NCBI GenBank assembly: GCA_036826475.1
Contig: DAISWG010000017.1
Coordinates: 1 to 64,000 of the forward strand
DNA length: 64,000 bases
Origin: Miltoncostaea sp036826475
Lineage (GTDB): Bacteria; Actinomycetota; Thermoleophilia; Miltoncostaeales; Miltoncostaeaceae
Reading direction: 5' to 3'
The notes under the pieces were generated by a model. The model was not told where the DNA came from. It saw only the letters and a program-made list of their open reading frames with translations, and searched no databases. Of the stretch, positions 43,855 to 52,598 are shown in pieces. The translations under genes were made by a program, and so were the position numbers. Position 1 is the stretch's first letter; each line of letters opens with the position of its first letter.

Positions 43855-43878
43855 AGAGCCGCGACGCCAGGGGTGGGG

Positions 43879-45585
43879 ATGAGCGCGACGACGCCGGGGG
43901 CGAGGGCCTTCTACGAGGCGCGCGCCTTCCTGTGGGACCACCGCGACGACCTCGAGGCGGCTAGCCGCGGCTTCCGCTGGCCGGAGCTGTCCGAGTTCAA
44001 CTGGGCCCTCGACCACTTCGACGCGGTCGCCGCCGACCCGCGGCGGGGGGCGCGGCGCGCGCTGTGGATCGTGGAGCCGGACGGGTCGGAGGCGTGGTGG
44101 ACGTTCGCCGAGCTCTCGGAGCGCTCCAACCGCGTGGCCAACCGGCTGCGGGCGGCCGGCGTCGCCCGCGGCGACCGGATCATCCTGATGCTGGCCAACC
44201 GGGTGGAGCTGTGGGAGACCCTGCTCGCGGCGATGAAGCTCGGCGCGGTGGTCATCCCCGCGACGACCCTGCTCACGGCCTCCGACCTGCGCGACCGCCT
44301 CGACCGCGGCGCCGCGCGGCACGTGGTGGTGGCCGGCGCCGACACGGGACGGTTCGACGGCGTGGAGGGCGACTACACCCGCATCGCCGTGGGCGGCGCG
44401 CCCGAGGGCTGGCTGCGCTACGAGGACGCCGACGCGGCCGATGCGGCGTTCACGCCCGACGGCCCGACCCGCGCAACCGACACGCTGCTCCTGTACTTCA
44501 CGTCCGGGACCACGGCCCGGCCGAAGCTGGTGGAGCACACCCACGCGTCGTACCCGGTGGGCCACCTCTCGACCATGTACTGGATCGGGCTGGAGCCCGG
44601 CGACGTGCACCTCAACATCTCGTCGCCGGGGTGGGCGAAGCACGCCTGGAGCAACGTCTTCGCGCCGTGGATCGCCGAGGCGACGGTGCTGGTGGTCAAC
44701 TCCGTCCGCTTCGACGCGGACGCCCTGCTCGACGCGATGGAGCGGTGCGGCGTCGATGCCTTCTGCGCGCCGCCGACGGTGTGGCGCATGCTCATCCAGA
44801 CCGACCTGTCGCGCCTCACCCGCCCGCCGCGCAAGGTGGTGGGCGCCGGGGAGCCGCTCAATCCCGAGGTGATCGACCAGGTGGAGCGGGCGTGGGGCGT
44901 CCGCATCCGCGACGGCTTCGGCCAGACCGAGACGACGGTGCAGATCGCCAACACGCCGGGCCAGGAGGTGCGGCCCGGGTCGATGGGGCGCCCCGTGCCC
45001 GGCTACCCGATGGTGCTGGTCGACCCCGCCACCGGCCGGCGCGACGTGGACGAGGGCGAGATCTGCATCGACCTCTCCGCGGGCCGTCCGCTGGGCCTGA
45101 TGGTGGGCTACCGCGGCGACGCCGCGCTCAACGCCGAGGCGATGGAGGGCGGGCTGTACCGCACCGGCGACATCGGGACCCGCGACGCGGACGGCTACAT
45201 CACGTACGTCGGACGGGCCGACGACGTGTTCAAGGCCTCCGACTACCGCATCTCCCCGTTCGAGCTGGAGAGCGTGCTGATCGAGCACCCCGCGGTGGCC
45301 GAGGCCGCCGTGGTGCCGTCGCCCGATCCCCTGCGCCTCGCCGTGCCCAAGGCCTACGTGGCGCTCGCCCCCGGGCACGAGCCCACCGAGGCGACCGCCC
45401 GCGACATCCTGGCCTTCGCACGCGAGCAGCTGGCCCCGTACAAGCGGGTGCGGCGCCTCGAGTTCGCCGAGCTGCCGAAGACGATCTCGGGGAAGATCCG
45501 CCGGGTCGCGCTCCGCGACCGCGAGCAGGAGCTCCACGCCGACCCCGCCGCCGCGCCCGCCGGGGAGTTCACGCTCCCCGCCTGA
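43879..45585 (+). CDS. AMP-forming acyl-CoA synthetase / acid-CoA ligase
   Basis: A 568-residue adenylating enzyme. The P-loop-like motif is LLYFTSGTTARPKLVEHTH near residue 205; GFGQTETTVQIANT near 350 and GLYRTGDIGTRDADGYITYV near 430 are the A-motifs, and ISGKIRRVALR near 535 holds the catalytic Lys. The order fits medium-chain or aromatic acid CoA ligases. The exact acid is unknown. ATG 43879 was preferred over GTG 43873; GGGGTGGGG precedes it. Confidence 0.87.
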   Translation: MSATTPGARAFYEARAFLWDHRDDLEAASRGFRWPELSEFNWALDHFDAVAADPRRGARRALWIVEPDGSEAWWTFAELSERSNRVANRLRAAGVARGDRIILMLANRVELWETLLAAMKLGAVVIPATTLLTASDLRDRLDRGAARHVVVAGADTGRFDGVEGDYTRIAVGGAPEGWLRYEDADAADAAFTPDGPTRATDTLLLYFTSGTTARPKLVEHTHASYPVGHLSTMYWIGLEPGDVHLNISSPGWAKHAWSNVFAPWIAEATVLVVNSVRFDADALLDAMERCGVDAFCAPPTVWRMLIQTDLSRLTRPPRKVVGAGEPLNPEVIDQVERAWGVRIRDGFGQTETTVQIANTPGQEVRPGSMGRPVPGYPMVLVDPATGRRDVDEGEICIDLSAGRPLGLMVGYRGDAALNAEAMEGGLYRTGDIGTRDADGYITYVGRADDVFKASDYRISPFELESVLIEHPAVAEAAVVPSPDPLRLAVPKAYVALAPGHEPTEATARDILAFAREQLAPYKRVRRLEFAELPKTISGKIRRVALRDREQELHADPAAAPAGEFTLPA

Positions 45586-45597
45586 GCGCGGGCGGGT

Positions 45598-46485
45598 TCA
45601 GCCGGCCTGGGCCCGGTCGCCCGGCCGGATCCGCCCGAGCTCGACCGTCTGGACGAGCCAGAACACCACGAACAGCAGGATCCCGGCGACCTCCGCCGCC
45701 AGCAGCCAGTAGCGCCAGTCGAAGGGGCCGACCCCGAGCCCGAACAGCACGGCCACGATCCCGTTCAGCACCATCAGGGCGACGATCCCCGCGTAGATCG
45801 CGTTGTAGGGCGGCACCGTCGGCGGCAGCGCGTTGCAGAGCACCACCACCCCCATGCAGACGAACAGGGAGATCGCGGCGGTGAAGTGCCCGCCCGCGAC
45901 GTACTCCCCGGTGCCCTGGAACGCGTCGGGCGCCAGGTCGTACCAGAGCCAGGTCCCCAGCACGATCGCCCCGGCCGCCACGAGCCCCAGGATGCGGCGC
46001 ACGCGCTCGCCCGTGCTGCCGAGCCGCGGCCACGAGCGGGCCAGCACCGCGACCGCCACGGCCAGCGCGATCGCACCGGTGATGACGAGGGTCTTCACGT
46101 TGTTGTCCACGAACGCGGCGGCCGACGCGCTCGACAGCACCCCGTCGGTCACGCCCTCGCGGTCGATGGGCACGAAGGCCACCAGCGGCGCGAACATGCC
46201 GGCGAGGTTCAGGAAGATGTCCTCCACGTCGCGCTCGGCGCGCATGATGATGAGGCAGGCGCCCACCGCCACCAGGCTCCCCACCAGCACCGACTGGACG
46301 GGCGTGTAGTAGTAGTCGCTGATCGACGTCTGGAACTGCCCCGCCGGGCCGTCGACGCGGTCGACGAGGATCGACACGCCCAGCATCACCATCAGCAGGA
46401 CCATCCCGACCCTGAGGTACCGGTAGGTCTTCAGCCGGTTCTCGTTGGGGTCGGCGAGCGCGGTCTGCGGCGAATCCGCACGCAT
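45598..46485 (-). CDS. Multi-pass membrane protein of unknown function
   Basis: About 295 residues with eight hydrophobic segments. TSISDYYYTPVQSVLVGSLV near residue 55 is its most distinctive, likely conserved, segment, and NVKTLVITGAIALAVAVAVL and FTAAISLFVCMGVVVLCNAL follow. No catalytic or family motif was recognised with certainty; a DUF998-like topology is possible. The ATG is at 46483-46485. Confidence 0.65.
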   Translation of the reverse strand: MRADSPQTALADPNENRLKTYRYLRVGMVLLMVMLGVSILVDRVDGPAGQFQTSISDYYYTPVQSVLVGSLVAVGACLIIMRAERDVEDIFLNLAGMFAPLVAFVPIDREGVTDGVLSSASAAAFVDNNVKTLVITGAIALAVAVAVLARSWPRLGSTGERVRRILGLVAAGAIVLGTWLWYDLAPDAFQGTGEYVAGGHFTAAISLFVCMGVVVLCNALPPTVPPYNAIYAGIVALMVLNGIVAVLFGLGVGPFDWRYWLLAAEVAGILLFVVFWLVQTVELGRIRPGDRAQAG

Positions 46486-46509
46486 GGGTCATCGGAACAC
46501 GCCGGGGCC

Positions 46510-46547
46510 CGGTCGCGCCATCGGGGGATCCCCCGATGGCGCGACCG
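46510..46547. terminator. Perfect 38-base palindrome (hairpin)
   Basis: Nineteen-base arms of an uninterrupted inverted repeat, centred on GGGGATCCCC and opening with GGTCGCGCCATC, lie between the MFS stop (46567) and the membrane-protein start. It folds into a very strong hairpin and is best read as the terminator of the tetR-MFS unit. Confidence 0.65.
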
Positions 46548-46566
46548 CCCGCGGCGTCCGCGCGGC

Positions 46567-48042
46567 TCAGGCCGCGGTCGCCTCGGGTGCCGCCTCCGGC
46601 GAGGCCTCCGCCTCCTGCGGCCGTCCCGGGCGGACGAGCGCCAGCACCGCGAGCGCGCCGGCCACGGCCAACGCCACCGACGCGTAGAGCGCGAGCTGGA
46701 ATCCCTCGGTGAGCGCCTCCGGCTGCGACGTGCCCGTCGCCAGCAGGTCGCCGGTGCGGGTGATCGCCAGCGTCGACATGATCGCCGTGCCGAGCGCCCC
46801 GCCGATCTGCTGCGTGGTGTTCGACAGCCCGGACGCCAGGCCGGCGTCGCGCCCCGAGACGCCCTCGAGCGCCCCGATCGAGAACGCCACGAACGCCAGC
46901 CCCAGGCCGAACCCGGAGAGCAGGAAGCCGGGCATCAGGTCGGACACGTACTCGCCGCCCACCGGCACCTGCGCCAGCAGCAGCACGCCGACGGCGAACG
47001 CGAGCAGCCCCACGACCATCGGGAGCCGCGGGCCGATGCGGGTGACCAGGACCGACCCGCCGACCGACGAGATCAGCGCCGCCAGCGAGGTGGCCAGATA
47101 CGCGAGCCCGGTCTCGAGCGGCGAGTACGCGGCCACCTGCTGCATGTAGAGGGTCATGATGAAGAACATCCCGAACATCGCCCCGCCCAGCGCGAAGCCG
47201 GCGACGTTCGAGCCGGTGACCGCGCGGATGCGGAAGATCGAGAACGGCAGGATGGGCGCCTTCGAGCGCATCTCGATCGCCACGAAGACGGCCATGAGGG
47301 CGGCGGAGCCGGCCAGCCGGCCGATCGTGGTGGCCGAGGCCCAGCCCTCCGCCGACGCCTCCACCAGCGCGTAGACCAGCAGCGCGAGCGAGGCGGTGAT
47401 GGTGACGCCGCCGGCGATGTCGAAGCGCCGGTGGCCCGTGTCGGCCCGGCTCTCGCCGAGCAGGAACGGGGTCACGGCGATCACGGCCAGGCCGACCGGC
47501 ACGTTCAGCAGGAAGATCCACTCCCAGCCGATCGTGTCGGTGAAGATGCCGCCCAGCAGCACGCCGACCGTGCCGCCCGACGCGCCGACGGCCCCCCAGA
47601 CGCCCAGGGCGGTGTTGCGCTCGCGGCCCTCCGCGAACGTGGTCATCAGGATCGACAGCGCCGCGGGGGTCATCAGCGCGGCGCCGACGCCCTGGGCCGC
47701 GCGGGCGCCGATCAGGGTCGCCTCGCTGGTGGCGAGGCCCGCGACGAGCGACGCGGCGGCGAACAGGGCGACTCCGGTCACGAAGACGCGGCGGCGCCCG
47801 ACGAGGTCGGCGATGCGCCCCCCGAGCAGCAGCAGGCCGCCGAAGGTGAGCGCGTAGGCGCTCACGACCCACTGCAGGTTGCGTGGCGAGAAGTCGAGGT
47901 CGGTCTGGATGGTGGGTAGAGCGACGTTCACGATCGCGACGTCCAGGATGACCATGAAGAACGCCGCGCAGAGCGCGACCAGGCCGAACCAGCGGCGGCG
48001 GTCGTGGGCGTCGGTCGCGGTGGCGTGTGCGGTGGTGCTCAT
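46567..48042 (-). CDS. MFS drug transporter, DHA2 (EmrB/QacA-like) family
   Basis: A 491-residue, 14-helix exporter. FMVILDVAIVNVALPTIQTD near residue 30 is the DHA2 motif D region, GRIADLVGRRRVFVTG near 78 is motif A, and LLGGIFTDTIGWEWIFLLNV near 150 is motif C. It probably exports drugs or toxic organics using the proton gradient. ATG 48040-48042 has GAGAGGAG upstream and overlaps the TetR stop by 4 bp, so the regulator and pump are coupled. Confidence 0.92.
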   Translation of the reverse strand: MSTTAHATATDAHDRRRWFGLVALCAAFFMVILDVAIVNVALPTIQTDLDFSPRNLQWVVSAYALTFGGLLLLGGRIADLVGRRRVFVTGVALFAAASLVAGLATSEATLIGARAAQGVGAALMTPAALSILMTTFAEGRERNTALGVWGAVGASGGTVGVLLGGIFTDTIGWEWIFLLNVPVGLAVIAVTPFLLGESRADTGHRRFDIAGGVTITASLALLVYALVEASAEGWASATTIGRLAGSAALMAVFVAIEMRSKAPILPFSIFRIRAVTGSNVAGFALGGAMFGMFFIMTLYMQQVAAYSPLETGLAYLATSLAALISSVGGSVLVTRIGPRLPMVVGLLAFAVGVLLLAQVPVGGEYVSDLMPGFLLSGFGLGLAFVAFSIGALEGVSGRDAGLASGLSNTTQQIGGALGTAIMSTLAITRTGDLLATGTSQPEALTEGFQLALYASVALAVAGALAVLALVRPGRPQEAEASPEAAPEATAA

Positions 48043-48680
48043 GTCGTGCTCCTCTCTCCCGCCCGCAGGGGCGGGGTCAGTGACGGTGGCTCGGCGCCGA
48101 TCAGCCGGAAGGCCAGCGGGACCAGGTCCGCGATCAGGTCCGGGTCGTGCGCGGCGCGGACCATCACGGACAGCCCCTCGATGTAGGTGAGGAGCGCCCG
48201 CGCGGCCTGCGCGGTGTCGATCGGCGCGATGTCGCCGGCGGCGACGGCGTCGTCCAGCGCGATGCGCAGCAGCCCGGCCCAGTCCTCGAACAGGTGCTCG
48301 AGGCGCTCCCGCAGCACCGGGTCGACGCCGGACATCTCGACGGCGAGGCTCCCGAACGCGCATCCGCACGCGCCGGTCGCGGCCTTCAGGTCGTACTGCT
48401 CCTGGAGGCCCTGCTCGAGGAGCGCCCGCAGGCGCTCCAGGGGTGGCAGCCCGCACGTCATGAGGGCGTCGATCCGGCCGCGGTCGCCGTGCTCCCAGCG
48501 GTCGTCGATGACCGCGAGCGCGAGGTCCTGCTTCGAGGGGAAGAAGTGGTAGAAGCTCCCCTTCCGCACCCCGGCCTCGGCGCAGATCTCCCCCACGCCG
48601 ACGTCGGTGTAGCTGCGGCGGTGCCACAGGTCACCGGCCGCCTCGATCAGTCGCTCGCGTGCATCGCTCGTTCGTCCCAC
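48039..48680 (-). CDS. TetR-family transcriptional regulator of the adjacent MFS pump
   Basis: About 213 residues. The TetR helix-turn-helix is RLIEAAGDLWHRRSYTDVGV followed by GEICAEAGVRKGSFYHFFPS near the start. GTG 48678-48680 is preceded by AGGAG at 10 bases; a TTG at 48713 is an alternative that would include the operator. The C-terminal ligand domain has a TGACGCAFGSLAVEMSG segment with two Cys. It very likely represses its own operon with the MFS pump. Confidence 0.88.
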   Translation of the reverse strand: MGRTSDARERLIEAAGDLWHRRSYTDVGVGEICAEAGVRKGSFYHFFPSKQDLALAVIDDRWEHGDRGRIDALMTCGLPPLERLRALLEQGLQEQYDLKAATGACGCAFGSLAVEMSGVDPVLRERLEHLFEDWAGLLRIALDDAVAAGDIAPIDTAQAARALLTYIEGLSVMVRAAHDPDLIADLVPLAFRLIGAEPPSLTPPLRAGERSTT

Positions 48681-48696
48681 GGGTATCGTGCTCCTG

Positions 48697-48742
48697 GTTA
48701 GACGACCGGTCAACTATCGGTCGTCGCAGCGACGCCCGTCAA
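48697..48742 (-). promoter_or_regulatory. Promoter and partial palindromic operator of the tetR-MFS unit
   Basis: On the minus strand TTGACG (48737-48742) and GATAGT (48713-48718) are spaced by 18 bases. A partly symmetric GTTGACCGGTCGTCTAAC (48697-48714) overlaps the -10 region and the expected start point, as TetR-family operators do. Confidence 0.5.
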
Positions 48743-48764
48743 TCCCCCGACGGGGTGACGCGCG

Positions 48765-49655
48765 TCAGGCGGCGGTGCGCGCGCGCTCGGCCAGCACCAG
48801 CGCGCCGGCAGCCCCGGCCCCGGCGCCGAGGCCGGGCGGGACCACGAAGCCGGCGGCCGCCTGCTCCGGCAGCCCGGGGTATCCCGCCAGCGCATCGGCC
48901 AGACGCGTCCGGAGCGCGGGCATCAGCCCCGGCAACCCGGCGACGCCGCCGCCCAGGACGATCCGCTCCGGGGCGAGCGCATAGACGACGTTCCGCAGTC
49001 CCGCCGCCAGGTAGTGGGCCTCGATGGCGACGGCGCGCTCCAGGTCGGGGCCGGCGAGCTCCTCGGCCGGCATCCCCCACCGCGCGGCCATCGCGGGTCC
49101 GCAGGCCATGCCCTCCAGGCAGTCGCCGTGGAAGGGGCAGATGCCGGGGAAGTCGTCGCCCGGGAGCCGGGTCACGCTCACATGCCCCATCTCCGGGTGC
49201 GGCAGCCCGTGGACGGGCGCGCCGTCCACAACGGCCCCGCCGCCGATGCCGGTGCCCACCGTGACGTAGACGAAGGTCCGCAGCCCGCGGGCCGCGCCCA
49301 GGCGGCCCTCGCCGAGCGCGGCGCCGGTTACGTCGGTGTCGACGCCGACGGGGACGGCGAGGGCGTCGCGGAGCGGGCCGACCAGGTCGGTGCCCGACCA
49401 GCCGGGCTTCGGGGTGGTGGTGATGCAGCCGTGGCGCGGGTGGCCCGGGCGCAGCTCGAGCGGGCCGAACGACGCGATCCCGAGGGCGTCGATGGCGTGG
49501 CCGTCGGCGGCGGCGTCGCGGAAGAAGGCGACGGCGTCGGCGATCGTGGCGGCGGGGTCGCGGGTGGGGAAGCGCGCCTCGCGGGCGATCCGGTCCGGCG
49601 ACGGGCCCACGACGCAGACGAACTTGGTGCCGCCGGCCTCGATGCCTCCGAGCAT
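48765..49655 (-). CDS. ROK-family fructokinase
   Basis: A 296-residue sugar kinase. GGIEAGGTKFVCVVG at the start, DVTGAALGEGRLGAARGLRT near residue 107 and GTGIGGGAVVDG near 135 form the ATP/sugar site, and HPEMGHVSV then CPFHGDCLEGMACGPAMAAR carry the ROK zinc-binding His/Cys set. It probably phosphorylates fructose to fructose-6-phosphate. It is divergent from sucrose phosphorylase, with whose product (fructose) it is a fitting partner. Confidence 0.88.
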   Translation of the reverse strand: MLGGIEAGGTKFVCVVGPSPDRIAREARFPTRDPAATIADAVAFFRDAAADGHAIDALGIASFGPLELRPGHPRHGCITTTPKPGWSGTDLVGPLRDALAVPVGVDTDVTGAALGEGRLGAARGLRTFVYVTVGTGIGGGAVVDGAPVHGLPHPEMGHVSVTRLPGDDFPGICPFHGDCLEGMACGPAMAARWGMPAEELAGPDLERAVAIEAHYLAAGLRNVVYALAPERIVLGGGVAGLPGLMPALRTRLADALAGYPGLPEQAAAGFVVPPGLGAGAGAAGALVLAERARTAA

Positions 49656-49713
49656 GGTCGGGTCAGCGTATGGGATCCGCCGTACCCCGCGGAGGGGGTA
49701 ACGTCCACCCGCG

Positions 49714-51174
49714 ATGCGCTCGGGCGCCCACCTGATCGCCTATGCCGACCGCCTGGCGGGATCGCTGCCCGGGCTGCGGGCCCTGCTGGACGGCCCCCTG
49801 GCGGGCGTGTTCGCAGGGGTGCACGTGCTGCCGTTCTTCACGCCGTTCGACGGCGCCGACGCCGGGTTCGACCCGATCGACCACACCGCGGTCGACCCGC
49901 GCCTGGGGGGCTGGGACGACGTGCGGGCGCTCGCCGCGACGCACGAGGTGATGGCCGACGCGATCGTGAACCACGTGAGCTCGGAGTCGCCGCAGTTCCG
50001 CGACTGGCTCGCCCACGGCGACCGCTCGGCCCACGCCGGCATGTTCCTGACGCTGGGCGGGGCGTACCCGGACGGCGTGACCGAGCGGGAGCTGCTGCGC
50101 ATCTACCGCCCGCGGCCGGGACTGCCGTTCACGCCGGTGACGCTCGCCGACGGGACGCGCCGCCTGGCGTGGACCACGTTCACCGCCCGGCAGATGGACA
50201 TCGACGTGGCCCACCCGCAGGGGCGCGCGTACCTGCGGGAGGTGCTCGGGGCGCTGGCTGCGGGCGGGGTGTCGGTGGTGCGGATGGACGCGGTGGGCTA
50301 CGCGGTGAAGACGCCGGGGACCAGCTCGTTCATGACGCCCGAGACGTTCGCGTTCATCGCGTCGCTCACCGGGGAGGCGCGGGCGCTGGGGCTGGAGGTG
50401 CTGGTGGAGGTGCACTCCCACTGGCGCCGCCAGGTGGAGATCGCGCGCCACGTCGACCTGGTCTACGACTTCGCGCTGCCGCCCCTGGTGCTCCACGCGC
50501 TCACCTCGGGCGACGGCGCGCCGCTGTGGGCGTGGTGGGAGGCCCGGCCGCGCAACGCGGTGACGGTGCTGGACACGCACGACGGCATCGGCGTGGTCGA
50601 CGTCGGCGCCGACCGGACGGACCGCTCGCAGGCCGGGCTGCTGGACGACGCCCGGATCGACGCCCTGGTGCGGGCCATCCACGCCAACTCGGGGGGCGCG
50701 AGCGCCCGGGCGACGGGTGCCGCGGCCTCCAACGTGGACCTCTACCAGGTCAACTGCACCTTCTACGACGCCCTGGGCCGCGACGATGCCCGCTACCTCC
50801 TGGCGCGGGCGCTCCAGCTGTTCACGCCCGGCCACCCGCAGGTCTACTACGTGGGGCTGCTGGCGGGCGGCAACGACATGGACCTGCTGGAGCGGACGAA
50901 CGTGGGGCGCGACGTGAACCGCCACCACTACACCCCCGACGAGGTGCTCCGTGCGCTGGAGCGCCCGATGGTGCGGGCGCAGCTCGACCTGCTGCGGGCC
51001 CGCTCGAGCCCCGCCTTCGCGGGCGAGTGGTCGGTCACGGGATCCGACGCCGCGCCGCAGCTGCGCTTCCGCGGCCCCGGCGGCGAGGCCACCCTGACGT
51101 GCGACCTGCACACCGCGGAGTTCGAGGCGGTGGTGCGGGACGCCGAGGGCGAGCGGCGGATCGGTGGGCCGTAG
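49714..51174 (+). CDS. Sucrose phosphorylase
   Basis: A 486-residue GH13 enzyme that splits sucrose with phosphate into glucose-1-phosphate and fructose. It opens GAHLIAYADRLAGSLPGLRA and HVLPFFTPFDGADAGFDPID as in the family. The nucleophile Asp (VVRMDAVGY) falls at about 192, the acid/base Glu (VLVEVHSH) at 232 and the stabilising Asp (DTHDGIG) at 290, the same numbers as in the well-studied Bifidobacterium enzyme. There is no signal peptide, so it works inside the cell. It lies 58 bp from the divergent fructokinase gene. Confidence 0.93.
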   Translation: MRSGAHLIAYADRLAGSLPGLRALLDGPLAGVFAGVHVLPFFTPFDGADAGFDPIDHTAVDPRLGGWDDVRALAATHEVMADAIVNHVSSESPQFRDWLAHGDRSAHAGMFLTLGGAYPDGVTERELLRIYRPRPGLPFTPVTLADGTRRLAWTTFTARQMDIDVAHPQGRAYLREVLGALAAGGVSVVRMDAVGYAVKTPGTSSFMTPETFAFIASLTGEARALGLEVLVEVHSHWRRQVEIARHVDLVYDFALPPLVLHALTSGDGAPLWAWWEARPRNAVTVLDTHDGIGVVDVGADRTDRSQAGLLDDARIDALVRAIHANSGGASARATGAAASNVDLYQVNCTFYDALGRDDARYLLARALQLFTPGHPQVYYVGLLAGGNDMDLLERTNVGRDVNRHHYTPDEVLRALERPMVRAQLDLLRARSSPAFAGEWSVTGSDAAPQLRFRGPGGEATLTCDLHTAEFEAVVRDAEGERRIGGP

Positions 51175-51211
51175 GAGGCGCACAGCCGGCCGCAAGTAGC
51201 GTGGAAAATCG

Positions 51212-52063
51212 ATGGATATCGCGCGACAATCGGGGGCCCGCCTGACGGAGCCCCGCCGCGTGATCACCATCGGTCAGCGCCTCTCCGACCAGCGCCGCCG
51301 GCGCGGCCTGACCCTGGAGGAGTGCGAGGCCGCGACGCACATCCGCGGCCGGCACCTGATCGCGCTGGAGGAGGGCCGGCCGGAGGACATCCCCGACGCG
51401 GCGTACGCGCGCCTGTTCCTCCGCGGCTACGCCACGTTCCTGGAGCTGGAGGCGGACGCGCTGGTGGCGGAGCTCGACGAGCGCACGGGCGTGCGCCCGC
51501 CGCTGGAGGAGCACCGTGTGGTGCCGCTGGAGCTCGGACCGGCCGGCCGCACCCAGGAGCTGCGGCGGTGGCTGGTGCAACCCCGCCGGCGGTCGCGGCG
51601 GCGGGAGGCGACGTGGGGCGCGATCGGCCTGCTCGGCGCGCTCGCCCTGGTCGTCTGGCTGGGCGCCCGCTCGGGTCCCTCGGGGCAGCCCGCCGACATC
51701 CGTGCCGACGTCCCGGTGACCGCACCGAAGCCGGCGGCGGCGCCGGCCGCGACGACGACCGCGCCCACCCGACCCGCGCCACGGCGCGTCGGCCTGGTGC
51801 TGACCGGCACCGGAGCGAGCGGGTCGTGGGTGCGGGTCGCGCGGGGCGGTCCCGCGGGCCCGGTGTCGTGGGAGGGCACCCTCGGCCCCGGACAGCGGGT
51901 CCGGCTGCCGGTGTCCGGGACGCTGGCGCTGCGCGTCGGCTGGGCCCCGTCGCTGCAGGTCTCCCTCGGAGGCCGTGACGTCCGCCTGACGGGCGGCACC
52001 GGCGACTACCTGGTGACCCGCACGGCAATCACGCCGGCGGGCGGCCCGTCAGCCCCGCTCTGA
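51212..52063 (+). CDS. RodZ-like helix-turn-helix membrane protein
   Basis: About 283 residues. The N-terminal HTH reads RLSDQRRRRGLTLEECEAAT then HIRGRHLIALEEGR, one membrane helix follows near residues 135-155 (WGAIGLLGALALVVWLGA), then a Pro/Ala/Thr spacer and a small C-terminal beta domain (DUF4115-like). This is the layout of RodZ, which links the MreB cytoskeleton to the wall. The start is uncertain: ATG 51212 or GTG 51260. It overlaps the convergent MarR gene by 15 bp. Confidence 0.75.
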   Translation: MDIARQSGARLTEPRRVITIGQRLSDQRRRRGLTLEECEAATHIRGRHLIALEEGRPEDIPDAAYARLFLRGYATFLELEADALVAELDERTGVRPPLEEHRVVPLELGPAGRTQELRRWLVQPRRRSRRREATWGAIGLLGALALVVWLGARSGPSGQPADIRADVPVTAPKPAAAPAATTTAPTRPAPRRVGLVLTGTGASGSWVRVARGGPAGPVSWEGTLGPGQRVRLPVSGTLALRVGWAPSLQVSLGGRDVRLTGGTGDYLVTRTAITPAGGPSAPL

Positions 52064-52555
52064 GCCGCCGTGCAGCGCCCGCACGGCCCTTGTGCCGTTC
52101 AGCTCCTCGAGGAGCGCGCGCAGCCGGTCGAGGCGGCCGGGGCCCAGCTCGTCCTCCCATTCGCGCTCGACCGCGCGCACCGTTCCGCGGATGCTGCGCG
52201 CCACGGCGTCGCCCCGCCGCGTCAGGTGCACCCGCTTGGACCGCCGGTCCCCGGGGTCGTCCGCGCGGACGAGGTAGCCGAGGCGCTCCAGCTCGCCCAG
52301 CAGGTAGTTCATCGCCTGGCGGCTCATCCGAGTCTCCCGCGCCAGGTCGGAGGGCCGGCGGCCGTCCGGGCCGGGCCAGCGGAGCACCGGAAGGTGCGCC
52401 GCGTTGAGGTCGGCGAACCCGTCGGCATGCAGCCCGTCGAGGACCCGGGCCATCAACGCGTCGAGTGGCATCCGCAGCAGCGCCCCCATCAGGGGGGGCC
52501 GCGCGGGCGTCTCGGAGGCATCTGTCAAGGGACTTGACGACATCGACGCGCCCAT
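52049..52555 (-). CDS. MarR-family transcriptional regulator
   Basis: About 150-168 residues. The winged helix is DLARETRMSRQAMNYLLGEL then ERLGYLVRADDPGDRRSKRV in the usual MarR order. Starts at 52555, 52543 or 52489 are possible. The two longer ones would place one operator palindrome inside the first codons, so 52489 (MGALLRMPLD) may be real. It is divergent from a cupin gene and probably represses both. Confidence 0.83.
   Translation of the reverse strand: MGASMSSSPLTDASETPARPPLMGALLRMPLDALMARVLDGLHADGFADLNAAHLPVLRWPGPDGRRPSDLARETRMSRQAMNYLLGELERLGYLVRADDPGDRRSKRVHLTRRGDAVARSIRGTVRAVEREWEDELGPGRLDRLRALLEELNGTRAVRALHGGSERG
52524..52538. promoter_or_regulatory. MarR-type operator 1 (perfect palindrome)
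   Basis: GTCAAG-N3-CTTGAC, a perfect 15-base inverted repeat near the 5' end of the marR gene, with its partner 41 bases away. It overlaps the -35 hexamer of the rightward promoter. Confidence 0.65.
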
Positions 52556-52563
52556 CGTACCAT
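52534..52563 (+). promoter_or_regulatory. Promoter of the cupin gene
   Basis: TTGACG (52534-52539) and TACCAT (52558-52563) with an 18-base spacer point at the cupin gene. Operator 1 covers the -35 box and operator 2 the start point. Confidence 0.5.
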
Positions 52564-52564
52564 C

Positions 52565-52585
52565 GTCAAGTCACTTTACGTCAAG
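52565..52585. promoter_or_regulatory. MarR-type operator 2 plus half-site
   Basis: GTCAAG-N3-CTTTAC (52565-52579), one base off the operator 1 palindrome, followed at once by another half-site GTCAAG (52580-52585). The repeat copies sit between the divergent genes and on the start of the rightward transcript. Confidence 0.6.
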
Positions 52586-52598
52586 CGGGAGGGGTGCG

